The notes: a model not told the origin generated them from the sequence alone. 64,000 nt of DNA from Bacterioplanoides sp. SCSIO 12839 (GCF_024397975.1 NZ_CP073745.1:1266501-1330500); one strand, 5' to 3'. Counted from the first letter of the stretch, positions 26,148 to 36,159 are shown. Numbers and translations are program-made.

Positions 26148-27461
26148 ATGAATGTTATGAAGAGAAGCTTGTTGAAAACCTATAAGGCATCGTTACTTTC
26201 GGTTGCGGTGTCGGCTGCTTTTTTGAGTAGCAACAATGTGTATGCCGCCAATGCTGGGGATGTCGCTGATCAGGCTGGTAATGTCAAAGATTTCTTAACA
26301 GCCGGAGAAGTATTGGCTGATTTTCGTTTACGGTATGAAGAAAATTCGGATGAGTTTATCAGTCAGCGTAAAAATGCCACAGCTCTGACGCTACGCTCTC
26401 GAATTGGTTATGAAACGGCTTCATTGGCAGGCTTTAAACTATTGTTAGAAGGTGAAGATATTACAGCGGTTGTGGATGACTACAGCCCTGAAAATAATGA
26501 TTTTGACCCGGTGTTGGACCCAGAAGCAACGGAATGGAACCGAGTACAACTCAGTTATGAGAATCAAGGATTCTCGGCTGTATTGGGTCGCCAGCGTATC
26601 GAATTGGATAATGAGCGTTTTATTGGTAATAACGACTGGCGTCAGAATGAACGCACTTTCGATGCTGCTCGTGTAGGTTACGAAATTGATGGTTGGAATC
26701 TGCAATATATCTATATCGATCAGGTCAATACACAGCTTTCCAGCGAATTAGATGCTGATGATCACTTATTCAACATCTCATATTCGGGATTAGCGTTGGG
26801 TAAAGTTGCCGCTTATGCGTATAGTCTAAATGGTGAAGAGGAAATCGATAACAGTAATTCAGTGTATAGCTCTGATACATACGGAGCCTATTTGGACGGT
26901 AAGAACGACTCTGACTCTATGTCTTTTACTTATCGCTTCGAATACGCTGTTCAAACATTTGAATATAATGATAGAGGAGATGTTGATACTGACTATGTGT
27001 TAGCCGAAGCTGGGTTGTTATTCTCGGGTGTAACAACAAAAGTTGGCTTTGAAGGCACTTATGGCCCAGATGGTTTTGATCAAAATAACTCAGTGGCATT
27101 TGCTACCCCATATGGCTCCAATCATGAATTTAATGGTTGGTCTGATAAATTAAACTATGTCGGTAATGATGGGCTGGAAGATGTTTATATCTCCGTGAGT
27201 GGTTATGCTGGCCCGGTTAAGCTGATCGCTGTTTATCATGATTACGACTATGCCGATGATAATACTAGCCTTGGCCGAGAACTGAATTTGATGGCGGAAG
27301 CTCAGGTAAACGACAATGTTACTGCCGGCCTGAAGTACGCCGGTTTCTCTACAGCTGAAGCTTATAAGATTGAGGGCGACCCCGATGTTGAAGACCTCAA
27401 TTTTGAAGATGCCAGTCGTGATACGAACAAGTTCTGGTTATGGGTCGGTGTTCAGTTCTGA
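26148..27461 (+). CDS. alginate-export-type outer-membrane porin
   Basis: A 437-residue exported barrel. ATG 26148 has an AAGGAA site at good spacing and opens a signal peptide (KRSLLKTYKASLLSVAVSAAF, cleavage near VYAA). The mature part matches the alginate-export porin family: GEVLADFRLRYEENSDE, TLRSRIGYETASLAGFK, EATEWNRVQLSYENQG and GRQRIELDNERFIGN. It ends in Phe (WLWVGVQF), the outer-membrane barrel signature. Such porins pass acidic or small organic substrates. It is followed by its own UUCG-loop terminator and then a sulfatase gene, suggesting a shared uptake role. Confidence 0.88.
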   Translation: MNVMKRSLLKTYKASLLSVAVSAAFLSSNNVYAANAGDVADQAGNVKDFLTAGEVLADFRLRYEENSDEFISQRKNATALTLRSRIGYETASLAGFKLLLEGEDITAVVDDYSPENNDFDPVLDPEATEWNRVQLSYENQGFSAVLGRQRIELDNERFIGNNDWRQNERTFDAARVGYEIDGWNLQYIYIDQVNTQLSSELDADDHLFNISYSGLALGKVAAYAYSLNGEEEIDNSNSVYSSDTYGAYLDGKNDSDSMSFTYRFEYAVQTFEYNDRGDVDTDYVLAEAGLLFSGVTTKVGFEGTYGPDGFDQNNSVAFATPYGSNHEFNGWSDKLNYVGNDGLEDVYISVSGYAGPVKLIAVYHDYDYADDNTSLGRELNLMAEAQVNDNVTAGLKYAGFSTAEAYKIEGDPDVEDLNFEDASRDTNKFWLWVGVQF

Positions 27462-27480
27462 ATCTGGGTATATTTAATTG

Positions 27481-27508
27481 AAAAAGCGACTTTCGAGTCG
27501 CTTTTTTT
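27481..27508 (+). terminator. rho-independent terminator with UUCG loop
   Basis: AAAAAGCGACT pairs with AGTCGCTTTTT across a TTCG tetraloop and is followed by more T. It follows the porin gene; partial read-through to the sulfatase is possible. Confidence 0.92.
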
Positions 27509-27616
27509 GATTTCAAATACTGATCGATCGTTCTTCTATTGTTGCGGAATCGGCATAGCGTCAAAGTTGGCATAGTTATTAACATGCGCACCAAACTTTA
27601 TTCTCAGGAGAAGAAT

Positions 27617-29380
27617 ATGAACAGAGTAGCTCGATTGTTGATGACAACAGCCGTGTTGGTTGCTGCTGTTGGTTGCCAGAAAAAAGAAACAACCGATATG
27701 ACTGGTGACCATGTCGGTGACCCGAATGATCGGCCAAATGTATTGATACTGATTGCCGATGACATGGGGTTTAGTGATATCGGTGCATTTGGCAGTGAAA
27801 TTGAGACTCCAAATATCGACAGGTTGGCCGATGAAGGGGTGAGTTTTACCAACTTCCATGTGGGGGCAACCTGTTCTCCAACCCGTACCATGTTAATCAG
27901 CGGTGTTGATAATCACCTCGCCGGTTTGGGTAATATGCATGAAATCATGGCCGATAATCAATTTGGCAAGCCAGGCTATGAAGGTTACCTCAACAACAGT
28001 GTTGTGAGCGTGGCAACCGTTTTGCGCGACTCTGGTTATCACACCTACATGGCAGGTAAGTGGCATTTGGGGAGTACAAAAGACTCTATTCCATTTGCTC
28101 GTGGATTTGAAAAGTCTTTTGCTCTGGCTGAAAGTGGTGCAGACAACTGGGTAGAAATGCCATATGCCCCAATGTATGAACGAGTGCACTATTTTGAAGA
28201 CGATAAAGAGGTGAATCTGCCAACCGAAAATTACTTTTCAAGCGATTATTACACCGATCGTATTATCGAAAATATCGAAAGTAATCGAAAAGACGGTAAG
28301 CCCTTTATGGCCTGGTTAGGTTATCAGGCGGTGCATTACCCACACCAGGCACCGAAGAAGTTTATTGATAAATACAATGGTGTTTATGACCAGGGCTGGG
28401 AAACATTAAGAAAAAAACGTTTGGAAAAACAAAAAGAGATAGCGCTTTTCCCGAATGCAATCAGTCTGGATGAGTCTTTTGAGAAAACCACCTTTGAGGA
28501 TTGGCAGTTACCGGAATGGGATAAACTGACGGACGAAGAGAAAAAATTCAACGCGCGCCGTATGCAAACGTATGCTGGCATGATGGACAATATGGATTAT
28601 AACATCGGTCGCTTGTTTGCTTACCTTGAGAAGATTGGTGAGTTGGATAATACTCTGATTATCTTCATGGCCGATAACGGCACTGATCCTAATCTGCTTG
28701 CTAAAAATGAAGCCTACCGCCCGTGGTACGAGAAAAATTATCAGAAAACCTATATTGAAGATTATCAGGGGGATTACTCTGATATGGGGCAAAAAGGATC
28801 TTATACCGATTATGGCCCCGGCTGGGCAGCAGCAGCTAACACACCAAACAGCTATTATAAAACCTTCTCGACTGAGGGTGGTTTACGGGTGCCTTTCTTA
28901 GTTCGATACCCGAACCATATTGCAGCGGGGAAAAAAGTAAATACCTTTGCTTTTGTGAAAGATGTCTACCCGACTGTACTTGAGGTAGCAGGACTGAAAC
29001 CGCATACCGGAACTTATAACGGTAAGGAATATCATAAACCTGATGGCAGCAGTATCTGGCCGGTATTAACGGGTAAAAAAGAGGCAGTTCATGCCGATGA
29101 TAAAGCCATTGGTTATGAGCTTGCAGGCAGTTCAGCCGTCTTTAAAGGTCGCTATAAACTGTCGAATAACCCTCCGCCAAAAGGAACGGGTGAATGGGAG
29201 TTGTATGACACAACCGTTGATCCTTCTGAGTTAAACGACCTGGCTGCTGAAAAGCCAAAGCTGGTTGCGGAGATGATTAAAGATTATCAGCAATATTCTG
29301 AGGAGAACTCGTTGGTTCCTGTGCCTGAAGGTTATAACCCACTGGAACAGGTTATTAAAAACAGTAAGCTTGAACATTGA
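27617..29380 (+). CDS. lipoprotein arylsulfatase family protein
   Basis: A 587-residue sulfatase. The ATG at 27617 has AGGAG eight bases upstream. The signal peptide ends in lipobox VAAVGC (Cys20), so the enzyme is tethered to a membrane lipid. NVLILIADDM supplies metal-binding Asp48/Asp49, and CSPTR (Cys86) is the formylglycine motif C-x-P-x-R that an external maturase must convert. MAGKWHLG and MADNGTDPN are conserved sulfatase blocks. Being next to a porin and an AraC regulator it is likely a desulfating enzyme of a sulfated organic substrate; the substrate is unknown. The gene for the maturase is not in this window. Confidence 0.93.
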   Translation: MNRVARLLMTTAVLVAAVGCQKKETTDMTGDHVGDPNDRPNVLILIADDMGFSDIGAFGSEIETPNIDRLADEGVSFTNFHVGATCSPTRTMLISGVDNHLAGLGNMHEIMADNQFGKPGYEGYLNNSVVSVATVLRDSGYHTYMAGKWHLGSTKDSIPFARGFEKSFALAESGADNWVEMPYAPMYERVHYFEDDKEVNLPTENYFSSDYYTDRIIENIESNRKDGKPFMAWLGYQAVHYPHQAPKKFIDKYNGVYDQGWETLRKKRLEKQKEIALFPNAISLDESFEKTTFEDWQLPEWDKLTDEEKKFNARRMQTYAGMMDNMDYNIGRLFAYLEKIGELDNTLIIFMADNGTDPNLLAKNEAYRPWYEKNYQKTYIEDYQGDYSDMGQKGSYTDYGPGWAAAANTPNSYYKTFSTEGGLRVPFLVRYPNHIAAGKKVNTFAFVKDVYPTVLEVAGLKPHTGTYNGKEYHKPDGSSIWPVLTGKKEAVHADDKAIGYELAGSSAVFKGRYKLSNNPPPKGTGEWELYDTTVDPSELNDLAAEKPKLVAEMIKDYQQYSEENSLVPVPEGYNPLEQVIKNSKLEH

Positions 29381-29410
29381 TGCAGAATACTTTGTATTGT
29401 CATCACCTTT

Positions 29411-29440
29411 AAAAATGTGCCCTCGTGGGCACATTTTTTA
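29411..29440 (+). terminator. rho-independent terminator
   Basis: AAAATGTGCCC pairs with GGGCACATTTT over TCGT, followed by T-run. It ends the porin-sulfatase segment. Confidence 0.92.
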
Positions 29441-29644
29441 TTGTCCATACTGGAAAAACTTTCGTTTCAGTCGCCATTGCCTCTCTTTTTTTAATTTTAT
29501 GCTGTTCTGGTAAAGTTTTCCTGAGCTACAGGGTTTTCAATTAATGTAAAAGGTCAACTATGCAATGTGGATAATTTGAATTGCTGGTTATACAGTTCTG
29601 TAGCTCGGAGTAATATCGAAACTTTGTTAATTTTGAGTTGAAAA

Positions 29645-30622
29645 ATGGAAGTTACACACCGTCGTGCCGATTCTTTGAAGGCAGAAGGTTCACTGGTTAC
29701 TAATGATATTGTCGAATTGACGAACTTTGTTTCAACACGTAATCGTTGTTACACCCAATTGACTCCGGGGGAGTTTAAAGCAAGTTACCGAGAGGTACAC
29801 CTGGGTGGTGTTCAGTTAATTCGGGAGTCTTTTAATGTCGGCGTTCGTATCGAAGCGTCGCCGCCAGCCAGCTATGCGCCGTTTGCAGCAATTTCGACCA
29901 TGAATACAGAAGGGTCGTATTTCGGCGATGTCGATGCCGGAAATACATTGATTCAGGCATGCGGGGGAGAGTGGGACTTTATTGCATTTAATGAAATGGA
30001 TTATGTATGTGCCGTATTTGATAAAGACGTGTTAGCGAATGGCTTTTATCAGCTTTCAGGGTACGACATTCCAAATCAGTGGTTATTGAGCCGAGCAGCT
30101 ACTATTAACCCAAAGATGTTAAGTCAGTATCGGGTGGCGCTGCAGCGGGTAATGATGCTTTGTGCTAAATATCCTCAAGTCAGAAATTCGGTATACCTAC
30201 AAAATTATCTGACCGAGTATGTTTTGCAACACTTAGCTCAGTCGTTGTCTGATAGCAGTAAGGTGCCTGTTCGCATGACAACAGGCGATAAGTTACAAGC
30301 AGGGGTGCGGCGGGTCATTGATTATTTAAACAGTCACTCACACGAACTGCCGACTATGCAAAAATTATGTGAAATATCACAACTAAGCGAAAGAAGTTTG
30401 CAGTATGGCTTTCGCTCATGCCTGAACCTGACTCCGGTTCAATATTTACGCATTATACGTCTGAATTCGGTGCGTAAAGAGCTGCTGGTTTCTGATAAAC
30501 ACACTACAACGGTTTCTGATGTTGCTATACGCTGGGGCTTTTTTGAACTTGGACGCTTCGCTGGCAACTACAAACAACTATTTGAAGAGTCGCCTTCCGA
30601 GACCCTGCTGCGGTATCAATAA
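29645..30622 (+). CDS. AraC-family transcriptional regulator
   Basis: A 325-residue protein with C-terminal AraC helix-turn-helix pair: PTMQKLCEISQLSERSLQYG and VSDVAIRWGFFELGRFAGNY, followed by LFEESPSETLLRYQ. The N-terminal half does not resemble the Arabinose_bd domain of the other AraC proteins in this window and is closer to EutR/FeaR-like sensors. It lies just downstream of the porin and sulfatase, so control of those genes is plausible. ATG 29645 follows GAGTTGAAAA, an acceptable site. Confidence 0.87.
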   Translation: MEVTHRRADSLKAEGSLVTNDIVELTNFVSTRNRCYTQLTPGEFKASYREVHLGGVQLIRESFNVGVRIEASPPASYAPFAAISTMNTEGSYFGDVDAGNTLIQACGGEWDFIAFNEMDYVCAVFDKDVLANGFYQLSGYDIPNQWLLSRAATINPKMLSQYRVALQRVMMLCAKYPQVRNSVYLQNYLTEYVLQHLAQSLSDSSKVPVRMTTGDKLQAGVRRVIDYLNSHSHELPTMQKLCEISQLSERSLQYGFRSCLNLTPVQYLRIIRLNSVRKELLVSDKHTTTVSDVAIRWGFFELGRFAGNYKQLFEESPSETLLRYQ

Positions 30623-30693
30623 AAATAAGTGCCAGTCAGATGTCGAACAGGTAATATCAACGCATTATTGCAACAAGATATTCCGAGGCCATC

Positions 30694-33321
30694 ATGCGTG
30701 ATGCACAACCACAAGCGATTTTCCTGAAAGATTACCAGCAGCCTGCTTACTGGATTGAACGTACTGAACTGACGTTTGAGTTGCAGGCGGAATTTACGCT
30801 TGTGACGTCACAATTGCAGCTGACTCGTAATGATGACGTTGCTCAGGATGGCAGTCTGACACTGCATGGTCAGGAACTGGAATTATTATCGGTTGTGATT
30901 GATGGAGTGGAGCAAAGTGGCGATCAATATCAGCTGGATGATGAGTCGCTGACGCTGCAAGGGCTGGCTGAAAATCCTGTCGTTACCATTAAAACCCGCA
31001 TTTACCCGCATAAAAACACCGCACTGGAAGGCCTGTATCAGTCGGGCTCTATGTATTGTACCCAGTGCGAGGCCGAAGGCTTCCGCCGTATCACCTATTA
31101 TCTGGATCGCCCAGATGTGATGTCGGTGTTTACCACGCATATTATTGCCGATGCTGGTCAATATCCGGTGTTGTTATCGAACGGCAATCTGATTGCAGAG
31201 CAAACGCTGGCTAATGGCACGAAGCAGGTCAGCTGGAATGACCCACATAAAAAACCGGCGTATTTGTTTGCTTTGGTTGCTGGTGACTTGCAGGTTAAAG
31301 AAGATACTTTTACCACGATGTCGGGTCGTGAAGTGGCGCTGAAAATTTTTGTTGAACCACAAAATATCGACAAAACAGATTATGCACTTGATGCGCTAAA
31401 ACGTTCCATGAAGTGGGATGAAGAGAGCTATGGTCGGGAATATGACCTGGATATCTTTATGATTGTCGCCGTTGATGATTTCAACATGGGCGCAATGGAA
31501 AACAAAGGCCTCAATATCTTTAACTCTTCTTGTGTGCTGGCCAATCCCGCGACGGCGACCGATGCCGCTTATCAGCGTATTGAAGCCATTGTCGCGCATG
31601 AATATTTCCACAACTGGTCGGGCAACCGGGTGACCTGCCGTGACTGGTTCCAGCTGAGTTTAAAAGAAGGTTTTACCGTTTTCCGTGATGCCTGTTTCTC
31701 CGCCGATATGAATTCGGCTACGGTGAAGCGTATCGAAGACGCCCGCATTATGCGTACGGTGCAGTTTGCAGAAGATGCCGGCCCTATGGCGCACCCGGTA
31801 CAACCGGATTCCTTTATCGAAATCTCCAACTTCTACACCGTTACGATTTATGAAAAAGGTGCCGAAGTAGTGGGGATGCAGCGCAAAATTCTTGGCGATG
31901 ACGGCTTCCGTAAAGGTTCGGATCTGTATTTTGATCGTCATGATGGTCAGGCGGTGACCATTTATGATTTTACTCAGGCGATGGAAGATGCCAACGGCGT
32001 TGATCTCACCTTATTTAAACGCTGGTACAAACAAGCGGGTACGCCGGTGGTATCAGTTTCAAGCGAATACGATGCCGATAAGCAGCAGTTGTCTTTAACA
32101 CTCAAACAACGTTGTCCGGATACCCCGGGGCAAACGGATAAACAACCGATGTGGATTCCGGTTCAGTTTGGCTTGCTGAATAGCCGTGGCCAGGACTTAC
32201 CTGTTGCCGTTGAACCGGCATCCGCCTGGACCCAAGCCAGTCAGGTCTTGCATCTGACCGAAGCTGAGCAAACTTTTGTGTTCTCCAATGTTGCTGAGCA
32301 GCCGGTGGTATCACTGTTCCGTGATTTTTCTGCGCCCGTCAAAGTGGAATTTGATCAAAGCCGCGATGAGTTGCTGTTCTTGTTACAGCACGATAGCGAT
32401 GGCTTTAATCGTTGGGATGCCGGTCAACGGCTGATGCTGCAATGGATTAATGATGCTATGTCGGGCAACTTTGTACTGGATTCTGCGGCCGAGCAAGTAT
32501 TGCGCTCGTTGTTGCGAGATGAGGAACTAGACCCTGCTATGGTAGCTTATCTGCTGACGTTACCATCGGAGTCTTATATTGCCGAATTCTCAGCGGTGAT
32601 TGATCCACAAGCGATTTATCATGCGCGTAAACAGGTCCGGCAGACACTGGCCCAAGCCTTGTCTGCGGACTTTAAAGCTGTTTATCAACGTTTATCAAAC
32701 AGCGCCACATATGCACCAGAACCGCGACAGATGTCAGCCCGGGCGCTGAAGAATCTGGCGCTGAGTTATTGGGTGCTGACAGATAACGAAGGTCTGCAGC
32801 AAGCTCAGCAACAATATCAGCAAGCCGATAATATGACGGATCAGATGGCAGCGTTTGTAACACTGATCAATAGCAGCGACGCGGACCTATCCGAAGAGTA
32901 CCTGCAGCGTTTCTATCAACAATGGCAGGGTGATGTGCTGGTGGTGAACCAGTGGTTGGCCGCACAGGCGGGGTCATCCCAGTTGGCCAGTGCTAAGTTC
33001 ATATCGACACTACTACAGCATGATGCTTTCGATTGGCGCAATCCGAACAAAGTGCGTTCGGTGATTGGCGCGTTTGCCAATCAGGCGTTGTGTCACTTTC
33101 ATGCGGAGGATGGCTCGGGTTACCGTTTGCTGGCCGATGCGGTGATTCGTTTAAATGGATCAAACCCACAGATTGCAGCGCGTCTGTTGGCTCCATTAAC
33201 TAAGTGGAAGCGTGTTATTCCACAGCAAGGAGCACAAATGAAAGCAGAATTAGAACGTATTATGGCAGAATCTGATCTGTCTAAAGATGTCTACGAAGTT
33301 GTCAGTAAGAGTTTGGTTTGA
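30694..33321 (+). CDS. pepN: aminopeptidase N
   Basis: An 875-residue cytoplasmic zinc exopeptidase (family M1) that removes N-terminal residues in peptide turnover. The exopeptidase motif GAMENKG is at 266-272 and the zinc site HEYFHNW is at 302-308, with the third ligand Glu about 19 residues later in LKEGFTVFRD. Length and motif spacing match E. coli PepN closely. ATG 30694 follows GAGG. A perfect 10-bp hairpin begins right at its stop codon. Confidence 0.97.
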   Translation: MRDAQPQAIFLKDYQQPAYWIERTELTFELQAEFTLVTSQLQLTRNDDVAQDGSLTLHGQELELLSVVIDGVEQSGDQYQLDDESLTLQGLAENPVVTIKTRIYPHKNTALEGLYQSGSMYCTQCEAEGFRRITYYLDRPDVMSVFTTHIIADAGQYPVLLSNGNLIAEQTLANGTKQVSWNDPHKKPAYLFALVAGDLQVKEDTFTTMSGREVALKIFVEPQNIDKTDYALDALKRSMKWDEESYGREYDLDIFMIVAVDDFNMGAMENKGLNIFNSSCVLANPATATDAAYQRIEAIVAHEYFHNWSGNRVTCRDWFQLSLKEGFTVFRDACFSADMNSATVKRIEDARIMRTVQFAEDAGPMAHPVQPDSFIEISNFYTVTIYEKGAEVVGMQRKILGDDGFRKGSDLYFDRHDGQAVTIYDFTQAMEDANGVDLTLFKRWYKQAGTPVVSVSSEYDADKQQLSLTLKQRCPDTPGQTDKQPMWIPVQFGLLNSRGQDLPVAVEPASAWTQASQVLHLTEAEQTFVFSNVAEQPVVSLFRDFSAPVKVEFDQSRDELLFLLQHDSDGFNRWDAGQRLMLQWINDAMSGNFVLDSAAEQVLRSLLRDEELDPAMVAYLLTLPSESYIAEFSAVIDPQAIYHARKQVRQTLAQALSADFKAVYQRLSNSATYAPEPRQMSARALKNLALSYWVLTDNEGLQQAQQQYQQADNMTDQMAAFVTLINSSDADLSEEYLQRFYQQWQGDVLVVNQWLAAQAGSSQLASAKFISTLLQHDAFDWRNPNKVRSVIGAFANQALCHFHAEDGSGYRLLADAVIRLNGSNPQIAARLLAPLTKWKRVIPQQGAQMKAELERIMAESDLSKDVYEVVSKSLV

Positions 33322-33346
33322 GCATAAAGACATAATTCTTTATGCT
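33321..33346. repeat. perfect 10-bp inverted repeat at pepN stop codon
   Basis: AGCATAAAGA (33321-33330) and TCTTTATGCT (33337-33346) are exactly complementary over six bases. The first base is the last base of the stop codon. There is no U-run, so it is unlikely to terminate on its own. Confidence 0.5.
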
Positions 33347-33390
33347 TGGACGAAAATAAACCGCATAAGCGGTGTCGTTGAGGTCGCAAA

Positions 33391-34761
33391 ATGAAGAAAA
33401 ATAATTGGATCGCGACAGGTGCTTTGGCACTGTCTCTGGCAACATCATCTGCGATGGCTGCCGTGTCAGTGAAAGAAGCTGAGCGCCTGAAAGGGGAATT
33501 AACACCGATAGGTGCTGAGCGGGCTGGTAACAAAGCTGGAGATATCCCAGCTTGGCGTGGTGGACTCAGCCTGCCACCGGTTTCGTATTCTGAAGCAGGG
33601 CAGCACCACCCAGACCCTTACGCTAATGACAAGCTTTTATTCACGATCACGGCTGCCAATATGGCGCAATATGAACAGTTTTTGACCGAAGGTCAGAAAG
33701 CACTGTTTAAAACTTATCCGGATACGTTCCGGATGCCGATTTATCAGACGCGTCGAACTGCAGCAGCGCCGGAGTGGGTTTATGACAACACCTACAAAAA
33801 TGCGCTTCGAGCTGAACTGGCTGAGAACGGTAACGGTTTATTATATGCATATGGCGGTATTCCATTCCCGATAGCTAAAAATGGTCTGGAAGCGATCTGG
33901 AATCATGTGACCCGCTGGCGTGGTGTTTATTTATCTCGACGTGCATCCGAAGTCGCGGTGCAGGTTGATGGTGACTTTTCTCTGGTGACGGTGCAGCAAG
34001 AAGTTGAATTTAACTACTATCGCCCAGATCGCACGGTCGATGATCTGGATAACATTCTCTTTTATTACTTATCATTAACCAAAGCTCCGGCGCGTTTGGC
34101 GGGTGGTGCGGTATTGGTACATGAAACCCTGAACCAGGTTGATGAAGCTCGTCAGTCATGGGGCTACAACGCTGGTCAGCGCCGTGTTCGTCGGGCGCCT
34201 AACCTGGCTTACGATACCCCGATTGCTGCCGCGGATGGTCTGCGTTATGCCGACGATACGGATATGTATAACGGTGCTCCGGATCGTTATAACTGGAAGC
34301 TGGTGGGCAAAAAAGAGATCTATATTCCATACAACAACTTCAAGCTGAGCTCGAACCAGTCCAGCTATAAAGACGTAATTCAACCTGGACACATTAATCC
34401 GGATTATACGCGTTACGAGAAGCACCGGGTTTGGGTTGTAGAGGCAACGTTAAAAGACGGCGTGCGTCATGTTTATCACAAGCGTCGCTTCTATCTGGAT
34501 GAAGATACCTGGGGAGCTGCTGCGGTTGATCAATATGACTCCGCCGGTGATCTATGGCGTGTGAGCCTGGCTTACCTGAAAACCTATTATGAGCTGCCGG
34601 TCACCTGGACCACGTTGGATGTGTTCCATGATTTAAAAGCTAAGCGTTATCATGTTCAGGGACTGGATAGTGAAGAGAAGGCGACTATCGACTTCAGTCA
34701 GAAGCCGCCTGGTGAGCGCTATTTCACACCATCAGAATTACGCCGACGCGGGCGTCGTTAA
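33391..34761 (+). CDS. DUF1329 domain-containing periplasmic/outer-membrane protein
   Basis: A 456-residue exported protein with a signal peptide (MKKNNWIATGALALSLATSS, cleavage near AMAA). The mature part has the DUF1329 layout: RLKGELTPIGAERAGNKAG near the N-terminus and the aromatic-rich segments later (IYIPYNNFKLSS, RFYLDEDTWGAAAVDQYD). DUF1329 proteins are often next to YCF48-like proteins and RND/MMPL transporters, as here, and are linked by context to transport of hydrophobic or sterol-like compounds (inference). A terminator follows, but the next two genes probably continue the module. Confidence 0.88.
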   Translation: MKKNNWIATGALALSLATSSAMAAVSVKEAERLKGELTPIGAERAGNKAGDIPAWRGGLSLPPVSYSEAGQHHPDPYANDKLLFTITAANMAQYEQFLTEGQKALFKTYPDTFRMPIYQTRRTAAAPEWVYDNTYKNALRAELAENGNGLLYAYGGIPFPIAKNGLEAIWNHVTRWRGVYLSRRASEVAVQVDGDFSLVTVQQEVEFNYYRPDRTVDDLDNILFYYLSLTKAPARLAGGAVLVHETLNQVDEARQSWGYNAGQRRVRRAPNLAYDTPIAAADGLRYADDTDMYNGAPDRYNWKLVGKKEIYIPYNNFKLSSNQSSYKDVIQPGHINPDYTRYEKHRVWVVEATLKDGVRHVYHKRRFYLDEDTWGAAAVDQYDSAGDLWRVSLAYLKTYYELPVTWTTLDVFHDLKAKRYHVQGLDSEEKATIDFSQKPPGERYFTPSELRRRGRR

Positions 34762-34777
34762 TTCTAAAGTATGAAAG

Positions 34778-34805
34778 CGGATGGTCTTATAGCCATCCGT
34801 TTTTG
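34778..34805 (+). terminator. rho-independent terminator
   Basis: CGGATGG (34778-34784) pairs with CCATCCG (34793-34799), followed by T-run. It lies after the DUF1329 gene. Confidence 0.85.
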
Positions 34806-34893
34806 TTTCTGACCTGTTTTGATAGAAAAATGTCAAAAAAGCCTGATTTGGTTTAACATTTTGTAACAAGCGGAAGTTAGTCAATAACAAAAG

Positions 34894-34921
34894 TGTCGGC
34901 TAGACTAGCCGCCTTCCGACA
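34894..34921. promoter_or_regulatory. nested inverted repeat upstream of YCF48-like gene
   Basis: TGTCGG (34894-34899) and CCGACA (34916-34921) enclose a second palindrome GGCTA-GAC-TAGCC (34898-34910). The two hairpins share bases, so they are alternatives. It lies 24 bp upstream of the ATG at 34946, in the leader of the YCF48-like gene. Confidence 0.4.
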
Positions 34922-34945
34922 TTAGTATAAAAAACGGAGCTATTT

Positions 34946-36157
34946 ATGTTATTCAACTTGGGACGGTACTCCTCCGCCTCAACAGTAAATGGTGTGGCTG
35001 TGCTTCGCCATATATTCCTGGTTCTGATGGTATTGTTCCCGCAGCTCAGTAATGCCGGTTGGCAAGACCCTCTGGAAACTCCATCTGCCTCTACATCCAA
35101 AGCACATAAGACGCTGTTGTTAGATGTCACTCGTGCGGGTGAGCGACTTGTTGCCGTAGGTAGTCACGGCCATGTGATTTATTCTGATGACAACGGTGCA
35201 AGCTGGAATCAGGGCAAGGTCCCGGTCAGTGTGACGTTAACGTCGGTCTACTTTGCCTCCTCTGAGGCCGGATGGGCTGCTGGTCATGACGGTGTAATTC
35301 TGTCTACCCAGGATGGCGGTAAAAACTGGAGCCGTGTATTTGATGGCTACAGTGCAAATAAAGCGATCGTTGCTGCGGCAAAAGTAAAAGAAAATCAGTT
35401 GGCTGATGTGTTAGCTCAGGCAGAAGCATCTGGCAACGATGTTGCGGTTGAAGAAGCAGAAATGGCTCTGGAAAATGCAACCTACTCGCGTGAAGACGCT
35501 GAGTACGATGAAGAAACCGGCTCTACTAAACCATTCCTGGATATATGGTTCTACGACACTAAGCGTGGTTATGCGATAGGTGCTTACGGTATGTTCTTTT
35601 ACACCGATAATGGCGGCAAAAGCTGGATCGATGTTTCTGCGCGCATGCCGAATTCAGAACGTTTGCATTTGAACGGTATTTCTCTGGTTGGTAATCGCTC
35701 TCTGGTTGTTGTGGGTGAAATGGGCCTGGTAATGCGTTCTGACGACCTGGGGCAGACATGGCGCCGTACGCCATCACCATATGAAGGTTCTCTATTTGGC
35801 TTAGTAAATGCCGGAGAACAGCAATTGTTGTTTGGCTTGCGCGGGCATGTATTCAGTTCAGCGGATGGTGGTATCAGCTGGATTGAATTGAAAACCGGCA
35901 GTGAGCAAACACTTTTGTCGGGCTATGTTGGTCGTAAAAGTACCTTGTTAGTCGGTAACGCCGGTTCTGTGATTTTGTTCGATCGGTCATTAAAAAACAG
36001 TCGTACCTTGATTCTTACCGGTCGCAAAGCCGCTGCTGCTGCAGTTGAAGCCAGTGATGGCAGTTTTGTGATTGTGGGTGAGGCCGGTGTTCAGCGATTG
36101 AATGCTGGCGGTGAATTAATGGATCAAAGTATTAGTATGGCTGCGGGAGATTTCTGA
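34946..36157 (+). CDS. YCF48-related / BNR-repeat exported protein
   Basis: A 403-residue exported protein with a signal peptide (hydrophobic HIFLVLMVLFPQLS, then NAG). The body has YCF48-type beta-propeller repeats: DNGASWNQG, DGGKNWSRV, NGGKSWIDV, DLGQTWRRT and DGGISWIEL, each the S-x-D-x-G-x-x-W type. A coiled, charged insertion (AAAKVKENQLADVLAQAEA) sits between the second and third repeats. It is followed 2 bp later by an MMPL transporter, so the two are cotranscribed and likely form a complex. ATG 34946 has GGAG eight bases upstream. Confidence 0.88.
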   Translation: MLFNLGRYSSASTVNGVAVLRHIFLVLMVLFPQLSNAGWQDPLETPSASTSKAHKTLLLDVTRAGERLVAVGSHGHVIYSDDNGASWNQGKVPVSVTLTSVYFASSEAGWAAGHDGVILSTQDGGKNWSRVFDGYSANKAIVAAAKVKENQLADVLAQAEASGNDVAVEEAEMALENATYSREDAEYDEETGSTKPFLDIWFYDTKRGYAIGAYGMFFYTDNGGKSWIDVSARMPNSERLHLNGISLVGNRSLVVVGEMGLVMRSDDLGQTWRRTPSPYEGSLFGLVNAGEQQLLFGLRGHVFSSADGGISWIELKTGSEQTLLSGYVGRKSTLLVGNAGSVILFDRSLKNSRTLILTGRKAAAAAVEASDGSFVIVGEAGVQRLNAGGELMDQSISMAAGDF

Positions 36158-36159
36158 TC

